In this document: one piece after another, positions 7,065 through 12,149 of the stretch | Layout of the letters: the number at the start of each line of letters is the position of its first letter | Numbering within the stretch: position 1 is the stretch's first letter | DNA from: JBBEBE01 sp051746765 | Lineage (GTDB): Bacteria > Bacteroidota > Rhodothermia > Balneolales > Balneolaceae | Assembly (NCBI GenBank): GCA_051746765.1 | Contig: JBNJFK010000052.1 | Coordinates: 1 to 12,149 of the forward strand | Length of the DNA stretch: 12,149 nt | Direction: 5' to 3' | Program-made: the position numbers and the translations under genes | The notes under the pieces: generated by a model | Seen by the model: the letters and a program-made list of their open reading frames with translations, nothing else | What the model was told of the DNA's origin: nothing | Database searches by the model: none

Positions 7065-9002
7065 ATGGATCGAGAGAGAGTTAAGGAGACACTACTCACC
7101 ACACTCTGTGGTGTTACCCTCGCCGGAGGTTTTGCAATCGAGCTTATTGACTGGCTTCCGGATCACTGGTCCCTTCCACTCTACATCATCTCCTATCTGA
7201 CCGGTGGGTACATGGGAACCGTGGAGCTGATCGACGACCTGAAACGCAGACAGATCCACATCGACTTTTTGATGATTGCAGCCGCGATTGGGGCTGCCGT
7301 CATTGATCAGTGGCTGGAAGGGGCGGTCCTTCTCTTCCTCTTCTCCCTGAGCGAAACCCTGGAAGGATATGCGCTGGGCAAAAGCCGGAACGCCATCCAC
7401 GCCCTCATGGCCCTTCGGCCGGAAACCGCGCTCGTTCGCACCGAGGAGGGGGAAGAGACCCAGGTGCCGGTGGCCGATCTGGTGCCGGGACAGATGGTCA
7501 TCGTCAAGCCGGGGGAGTATATACCGATTGACGGAGCCATTCGAGAGGGGGAAAGCCAGATCGATGAATCGGCCATTACGGGTGAAAGTATCCCTGTTAC
7601 ACGAACTCCGGGAGATACCGTGTTTGCTGCGACTCTGAATCAGGACGGTGTTCTTCAGATCGAGGTAACCAAGCGGGCTCAGGAAACCACCCTGTCAAGA
7701 ATTATCGAGCTGGTCGAAAAAGCACAAGATCGACGGGCCGAAACCCAGCAGTTTCTCGATCGATTCGAGCCGGTCTATACACAACTTGTTTTGCTTGCGG
7801 TCACCCTCGTCATTCTCGTCCCGTGGCTCTTGTTGGATCACGCCTTCGAACCCACCTTTTACCGTGCCATGACGCTTCTCGTCGTCGCCTCACCCTGTGC
7901 CCTGATCATCAGCACACCCGCCGCGATTATCTCGGCCATCGCCAACTCGGCCCGCAACGGTGTCCTCTTCAAAGGGGGCGGAACCCTGGAACGGATCGAA
8001 CAGCTCGACACCATCGCGTTCGACAAGACCGGCACTCTCACGTTGGGCAAACCGGTCGTTACCGATCTCGTTCCTATCGCCAACGATTCCGAAGAAGAGA
8101 CCACAGAACAGCAGCTGCTTGCCATTGCCGCCGGATGCGAACAGTATTCCGAGCACCATCTGGCGAGAGCCATCCTGAATAGCGCCTCCGAAGCAGGAGT
8201 AGAACCGGTTACTGTGACTCGCCAACAGACGTTTGCCGGAAAAGGAATTCAGGGCAACTGGAATGGAACCACGGTGTCGGCCGGCAACGTCTCCCTTCTC
8301 CACACCCTGGAGATCGAACCCTCACAGCCCGTTCAAAGCGAGGCAGACCGGCTGGAATCGGAAGGAAAGACCGTGGTCTATATTCTCGAAGAGAAGACGG
8401 TTCGGGGACTCATCGCCATGGCGGACCAGATCCGTCCCAACGCCAAAGAGACCATCACCCGGCTGAGACAGCTCGGAATCCGTTCCATCTCCATGCTCAC
8501 CGGTGACAATCGCGGGGTGGCACAGCGGATCGCGGATGAACTGGGAATCGACGATGTACACGCAGAGTTGCTTCCGGAGGATAAATCGGTACGGATCGAA
8601 GAGATGAACCGAAAAGGAAAAGTGGCCATGGTTGGTGACGGGATCAACGATGCACCGGCCCTTGCAACCAGTCACCTTGGAATCGCCATGGGGGCCGCCG
8701 GAACCGATGTGGCTCTGGAGTCGGCAGATGTCGTGTTGATGGGGGACGATTTGAGCAAACTGCCATGGATTTTGTGGCTCTCACGTGCTTCCCGCCGAAT
8801 TGTCCGACAAAACATTACCTTCAGTCTTTCCGTTATCGTCCTGTTGATCCTCTCGGTTTTCTGGATCGATCTTCCTCTGACACTCGGAGTCATTGCCCAT
8901 GAAGGGAGTACCCTTCTGGTCGTTCTGAACGGGCTCCGCCTGCTTCGGGCAAGCCCGGCGTCCACTCGAACTCAAGAACCTGCAACAGACTCTTCTGCAT
9001 GA
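7065..9002 (+). CDS. P1B-4-type heavy-metal-transporting ATPase, probable Fe(II)/Co(II) exporter
   Basis: A 645-residue inner-membrane P1B ATPase. In order: membrane segments near 10-28, 37-55, 66-80 and 84-97; actuator TGES (172-175); segments near 238-257 and 266-290 containing SPC (276-278); phosphorylation motif DKTGT (Asp320); nucleotide domain; GDGIND (524-529); two last segments near 583-600 and 604-622 with HEGST (612-616). SPC in place of CPC, together with HEGST and no N-terminal HMA domain, marks the P1B-4 group, whose studied members (CtpD, PfeT, FrvA, CoaT) export Fe(II), Co(II) or sometimes Ni(II). The N-domain reads SEHHLA (362-367) where most P1B pumps have SEHPLA, so the proline of the HP signature is missing. 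A Ser/Thr-rich tail ends the protein. The start has only a weak ribosome site. It follows oxyR after 56 bases with no terminator, suggesting peroxide-linked metal efflux. The metal is inferred, not seen. Confidence 0.93.
   Translation: MDRERVKETLLTTLCGVTLAGGFAIELIDWLPDHWSLPLYIISYLTGGYMGTVELIDDLKRRQIHIDFLMIAAAIGAAVIDQWLEGAVLLFLFSLSETLEGYALGKSRNAIHALMALRPETALVRTEEGEETQVPVADLVPGQMVIVKPGEYIPIDGAIREGESQIDESAITGESIPVTRTPGDTVFAATLNQDGVLQIEVTKRAQETTLSRIIELVEKAQDRRAETQQFLDRFEPVYTQLVLLAVTLVILVPWLLLDHAFEPTFYRAMTLLVVASPCALIISTPAAIISAIANSARNGVLFKGGGTLERIEQLDTIAFDKTGTLTLGKPVVTDLVPIANDSEEETTEQQLLAIAAGCEQYSEHHLARAILNSASEAGVEPVTVTRQQTFAGKGIQGNWNGTTVSAGNVSLLHTLEIEPSQPVQSEADRLESEGKTVVYILEEKTVRGLIAMADQIRPNAKETITRLRQLGIRSISMLTGDNRGVAQRIADELGIDDVHAELLPEDKSVRIEEMNRKGKVAMVGDGINDAPALATSHLGIAMGAAGTDVALESADVVLMGDDLSKLPWILWLSRASRRIVRQNITFSLSVIVLLILSVFWIDLPLTLGVIAHEGSTLLVVLNGLRLLRASPASTRTQEPATDSSA
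8999..9002 (+). promoter_or_regulatory. ATGA stop-start overlap joining the ATPase and peptidase genes
   Basis: The TGA stop of the metal ATPase and the ATG start of the peptidase share bases in ATGA. The peptidase has no recognisable Shine-Dalgarno of its own, so its translation probably depends on ribosomes terminating on the ATPase message. This ties expression of a secreted peptidase to that of a membrane metal pump. Confidence 0.75.
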
Positions 9003-11251
9003 ACTTATACTTGAAATACCTGCAACGATCTTCGTCTCTCATTCTGGCAATCTGGATTACGGGACTCCTCTCTCTGCAAACGGCAGAGGCCCAGAATCAC
9101 CCCTTCGACGATCTCTGGAACTCACTTGTGGCCGGCTCCTGGCTTGAAGGGGATCCCGGACCGGAACAGATGCGGTGGTTTCCGGGAGAGGAGCGGTTCA
9201 GCCATCTCTGGATCGATCCGGAAAGCGGTCAGCGGGAGATTCGACTCCGGCGCCCCGGACAGGAAGAAGAGGAGCGTCTGCTTTCTGAAGCCGAGCTTAC
9301 AGATCCGGAGAGCGGCCTGCCCGTTCAAATTGATCAGTACCATGTATCTCCGGATGGTCGATACCTGCTCATCGAGGCGAATACGGTCCCGGTCTGGCGA
9401 CATTCAGGCGTCTCCGACCTCTACCTCTACGAGATTGAATCGGAGACTCTGGAACGAATCTCGCAAGACGTCTTTACAGCGGAATTCTCCCCCGACAGCC
9501 GGTGGGTTGGACTGGTCATAAATGGAGAGATCCACACCTATCGAATTCAGACGGGTGAACTCATCCGGCAAACCACTGGAGCTACCGATACACTTTTCAA
9601 TGGCCGGTTCGGCTGGGTCTACGAAGAGGAGTTCGGTCTGGTACAAGCCTGGGAGTGGTCCCCGGACAGCCGGAAAATCGCATTTTGGCAGAGCGACGAA
9701 AGCGATGTCCCGACCCATCAGATGACCGATTTCGAAGGTAAATATCCGGAATACACCGAGCTCCCCTACCCCAAAGCGGGTGAACCGAACCCAACTGTCC
9801 GAATCGGAGTTCTGGACCTGGAAACCGAAGATGTTCAGTGGGTCACCGAGTCCGTCACAGACGGATATATTCCGCGCATCTACTGGACGGCTCGACCTGC
9901 TACGCTGGCCACTCTCGGGTTGAACCGACAACAAACCCGCGTCGAACTGACACTACACGAGCTGAATGGCGGGAAACAAACCCGTCTGCTTACGGAAGAG
10001 ACCGACGAGGGGTGGATCGATCTCTACGATTTTTTCTCGGGACTGAACCATCCGCTCTTTTTCCCTGAAAATCGTGAACATTTTTACTGGCTGTCGGACC
10101 GGGACGGATGGACTCACCTCTATCGCTACGGGTACGACGGGGAGCTCCTCGAACAGGTCACCCGAGGGGAGTGGGAAGTGACGGATATCCATCACATCGA
10201 CGAAACGGAGGGTGCGCTCTGGTACAGTTCGACAGAGGTCTCCCCGCTCGAACGCCATCTCTATCGACTCGATCTGGAGAGCGGCGAACGACAGCAAATC
10301 ACGGAGGCGAGAGGTGTTCACGAAATCGAATTCGCTCCGGATGGTACGTGGTACCGCGATCGTCACTCGGCCCTGGATCGTCCCTGGCAAACCGAGCTCT
10401 ACCGTACCGGAGAGTCCGAACCGGTCGAGATCTTGGGATCCCGACAAGAGATCGAATCCGGCATGGAGCGGTTCAACCTGCCCGCACGGGAGCTGTTCCG
10501 GTTGGTCACCAGTGAAGGAGACACCCTTGACGGTTGGATCATGAAACCGTCCAATGCGAGTCCCGAACAGCCGGTCCCACTCATGTGGGATATCTACGGA
10601 GGCCCCGGTTCTCAAGGTGTCCGAAACGAATTCGATACCTCCGGATGGAGACAACATCTCCTGCGTCTAGGAATTGCTGTTGCCAATCTGAATCCGAGAG
10701 GAAGCGGCGGGTATGGTCGAGCGTTCGAAAAACAGGTCTACGGTCAAATCGGGCTACTGGAGAGTGACGACCTGGCCCACGCAGCCGCAGAATTGCCGAA
10801 ACAGTACGACTGGGTTGACCCGGAACGGATGGCTCTACGTGGTCATAGTTATGGAGGTTATCTTGCCGTTCTGGCTCAGCTCCGACATCCGGACCTCTTC
10901 CCGGTCGCCATCGCCGGCGCGCCGGTCACCGACTGGCGACTCTACGACACCATCTATACCGAACGGTACATGAATCTTCCGGATGCCAACCGATCGGGGT
11001 ATGACCAGAACTCCCTTCTCACACATGCAGACAAGCTGGCTGGTCGATTGCTTCTGGTGCACTCCGGAATGGATGAGAATGTCCACCTCCAGCAGACCAT
11101 GCAGTTGGTCCGGGCTTTCACGGATGCCGAAAAGGATGTAGATTTGAGAATCTATCCGCCCGGTTCGCACGGTGTTGCGTACAATCGAGCCAGCTACCTG
11201 CTCCTTCACCGGGCTTATACCCAATACCTGTTGGAACACCTGATACCATAA
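8999..11251 (+). CDS. Secreted dipeptidyl-peptidase-IV-like serine peptidase (family S9B)
   Basis: A 750-residue exported enzyme that should cleave X-Pro or X-Ala dipeptides from peptide N-termini in the periplasm or at the cell surface. A Sec signal peptide runs over residues 1-31 with a hydrophobic core (SLILAIWITGLLSL) and an AEA cleavage site before Gln32. The beta-propeller domain (about 40-490) includes WVYEEEF at 206-212, the Glu-Glu motif that in DPP IV grips the free substrate N-terminus. The C-terminal alpha/beta-hydrolase domain (about 495-750) has oxyanion Tyr533 in DIYGGPGSQ, nucleophile Ser617 in GHSYGGY, Asp692 in SGMDENVH and His724 in GSHG. YTERYM (653-658) supplies the S1-pocket tyrosines. 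Everything expected for an active DPP IV is present, and the length is normal. Many Asp/Glu residues suit an exported protein, perhaps in a salty habitat. It starts within the ATPase stop codon and is followed by trkA after 31 bases. Confidence 0.94.
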   Translation: MNLYLKYLQRSSSLILAIWITGLLSLQTAEAQNHPFDDLWNSLVAGSWLEGDPGPEQMRWFPGEERFSHLWIDPESGQREIRLRRPGQEEEERLLSEAELTDPESGLPVQIDQYHVSPDGRYLLIEANTVPVWRHSGVSDLYLYEIESETLERISQDVFTAEFSPDSRWVGLVINGEIHTYRIQTGELIRQTTGATDTLFNGRFGWVYEEEFGLVQAWEWSPDSRKIAFWQSDESDVPTHQMTDFEGKYPEYTELPYPKAGEPNPTVRIGVLDLETEDVQWVTESVTDGYIPRIYWTARPATLATLGLNRQQTRVELTLHELNGGKQTRLLTEETDEGWIDLYDFFSGLNHPLFFPENREHFYWLSDRDGWTHLYRYGYDGELLEQVTRGEWEVTDIHHIDETEGALWYSSTEVSPLERHLYRLDLESGERQQITEARGVHEIEFAPDGTWYRDRHSALDRPWQTELYRTGESEPVEILGSRQEIESGMERFNLPARELFRLVTSEGDTLDGWIMKPSNASPEQPVPLMWDIYGGPGSQGVRNEFDTSGWRQHLLRLGIAVANLNPRGSGGYGRAFEKQVYGQIGLLESDDLAHAAAELPKQYDWVDPERMALRGHSYGGYLAVLAQLRHPDLFPVAIAGAPVTDWRLYDTIYTERYMNLPDANRSGYDQNSLLTHADKLAGRLLLVHSGMDENVHLQQTMQLVRAFTDAEKDVDLRIYPPGSHGVAYNRASYLLLHRAYTQYLLEHLIP

Positions 11252-11282
11252 CCGGACAACCTTCGAGAATGACCCCTACACG

Positions 11283-12149
11283 ATGAACATACTGATTGCA
11301 GGTGCAGGCGAAATCGGAGCCGAGCTCTGTCGGGTCCTCTCCGGGGAGAACCACAGTATCACGATCATCGACGAGGACGAGTCGTCTCTTCACCGACTCA
11401 ATGAACATGTGGATGTCCTGACACGACACGGGAGTGCCACATCACCGAAAGTTCTTCTCGCCTCCGGAGTTCAGACGACGGAGCTTCTGGTTGCTGTCAC
11501 CAGCTCCGATGAAGTAAACATGATCTGCTCCTCAATGGCCAAGCGACTCGGAGTTCCGAGAGTCATCGCCCGGGTCCGGAGTTCGGAGCTTTCGGAAAAA
11601 GATACACCGATCCAACCGTCGGAGCTGGGAATTGATGTCCTGATCCACCCTGAAGAGAGCGCTGCCAACCAGATCCTTGAACTGCTCCAGAACCGGTCGG
11701 CCACCGACGTGGTTCCGCTGGCAGACGGAAAAATTCAGTTGATCGGCATCCGAATCGAGAAGGATTCCCCCGTCATCGGGTTCAGCCTGAGCAAACTGAC
11801 TCGCCTCTACCCACAGTACCCGTTTCGGGTGGTCGCCATCTCCCGCAACCAACGGACCATCATTCCAAGGGGTCACAACCATTTGCACCCTGGTGACCAG
11901 CTCTATCTGATCGCCGACACCGACAACCTTCAGAAACTGCTCGAAGTTCTGGGCCACAACGAGAAGGTCATCCATCGCATCATGATCGCCGGAGGGACCG
12001 CACTCGGTCAGTTGCTTGTCAAAAAATTGAGTCAGAGCGAAGATGACTGGAAGATCAAAGTGATCGAACCCGATCCGGAAATTGCACGCCGAATGGCCGA
12101 AGCCGATTCGAATGTGCTGGTCCTCCAGGGCAATCCCACCGACCCCGAT
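11283..12149 (+). CDS. trkA: TrkA, NAD-binding regulator of Trk potassium uptake, 3' end missing
   Basis: The first 289 codons of a TrkA protein of about 450 residues, the cytoplasmic RCK ring subunit that gates the TrkH/TrkG potassium channel in response to nucleotides. The first RCK-N Rossmann domain opens at the start with GAGEIG (7-12), and Asp30 at the end of the second strand (TIIDEDE) would bind the NAD ribose. An RCK-C domain lies at about 140-225 (VRVVAISR-like strands, then HPGDQLYLIAD). The second RCK-N begins near 232 with MIAGGTALG, where the glycine motif is degenerate compared with the usual GGGxIG. The duplicated layout identifies TrkA over single-RCK KtrA-type proteins. The ATG is the first in frame and directly precedes the Rossmann strand; the ribosome site is weak. 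It lies 31 bases after the peptidase, same strand, no terminator between. A trkH gene is expected just downstream of the window. Confidence 0.95.
   Translation, partial: MNILIAGAGEIGAELCRVLSGENHSITIIDEDESSLHRLNEHVDVLTRHGSATSPKVLLASGVQTTELLVAVTSSDEVNMICSSMAKRLGVPRVIARVRSSELSEKDTPIQPSELGIDVLIHPEESAANQILELLQNRSATDVVPLADGKIQLIGIRIEKDSPVIGFSLSKLTRLYPQYPFRVVAISRNQRTIIPRGHNHLHPGDQLYLIADTDNLQKLLEVLGHNEKVIHRIMIAGGTALGQLLVKKLSQSEDDWKIKVIEPDPEIARRMAEADSNVLVLQGNPTDPD

Noticed and set aside
9953..10657. Minus-strand open frame of 234 codons
   Set aside because: It is antisense to the DPP-IV-like gene and its translation resembles no known fold or motif.
1..12149. CRISPR arrays, tRNA or rRNA genes, insertion-sequence ends, phage genes
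   Set aside because: No repeated spacer-like units, RNA-gene signatures, transposase motifs or terminal inverted repeats were seen; the window reads as ordinary, densely coded chromosome.

Overview
The window carries eight protein-coding genes, packed tightly in two divergent blocks. There is no sign of mobile elements, CRISPR arrays, tRNA or rRNA. The best taxonomic clue is the replicative polymerase: its DnaE begins with a complete DnaQ-type proofreading exonuclease domain, an architecture known from Bacteroidota and related lineages (Rhodothermota/Balneolota). Many genes have a poor or absent Shine-Dalgarno sequence, and one gene encodes a secreted DPP-IV-type peptidase; both fit the same assignment. 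By eye the base composition is moderately GC-rich, which would suit a Rhodothermota/Balneolota member better than a low-GC flavobacterium. The assignment is an inference.

Left block, minus strand, transcribed right to left: acylphosphatase (5708-5995), the DnaQ-DnaE fusion polymerase (1449-5699), thioredoxin (993-1316), then an RND-type efflux membrane-fusion protein running off the left edge (1-802). The acylphosphatase and dnaE genes are 8 bases apart, and the dnaE Shine-Dalgarno overlaps the acylphosphatase stop codon. Thioredoxin is set off by a 132-base gap and followed by a good intrinsic terminator (913-951), so the efflux gene probably belongs to a separate transcription unit.

Right block, plus strand: an OxyR peroxide sensor with both redox cysteines at the E. 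coli positions (6070-7008), a P1B-4-type heavy-metal ATPase with SPC and HEGST membrane motifs (7065-9002), a secreted dipeptidyl-peptidase-IV-like enzyme whose start overlaps the ATPase stop by ATGA (8999-11251), and TrkA, the NAD-binding regulator of Trk potassium uptake, cut by the right edge (11283 onward). Spacings of 56, -4 and 31 bases with no terminator suggest one operon.

The most coherent functional theme is peroxide and metal stress. OxyR sits immediately upstream of a transporter class that includes Fe(II)/Co(II) exporters, and a thioredoxin lies a few kilobases away. Ferrous-iron export during peroxide stress is well established for PerR-controlled PfeT/FrvA; an OxyR-linked version here is a testable inference. 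I see no wholly new multi-gene system. The points of interest are the OxyR-ATPase pairing, the fused proofreading polymerase with a partly eroded PHP site, an atypical N-domain motif in the ATPase, and a possible shared operator motif in the intergenic regions.
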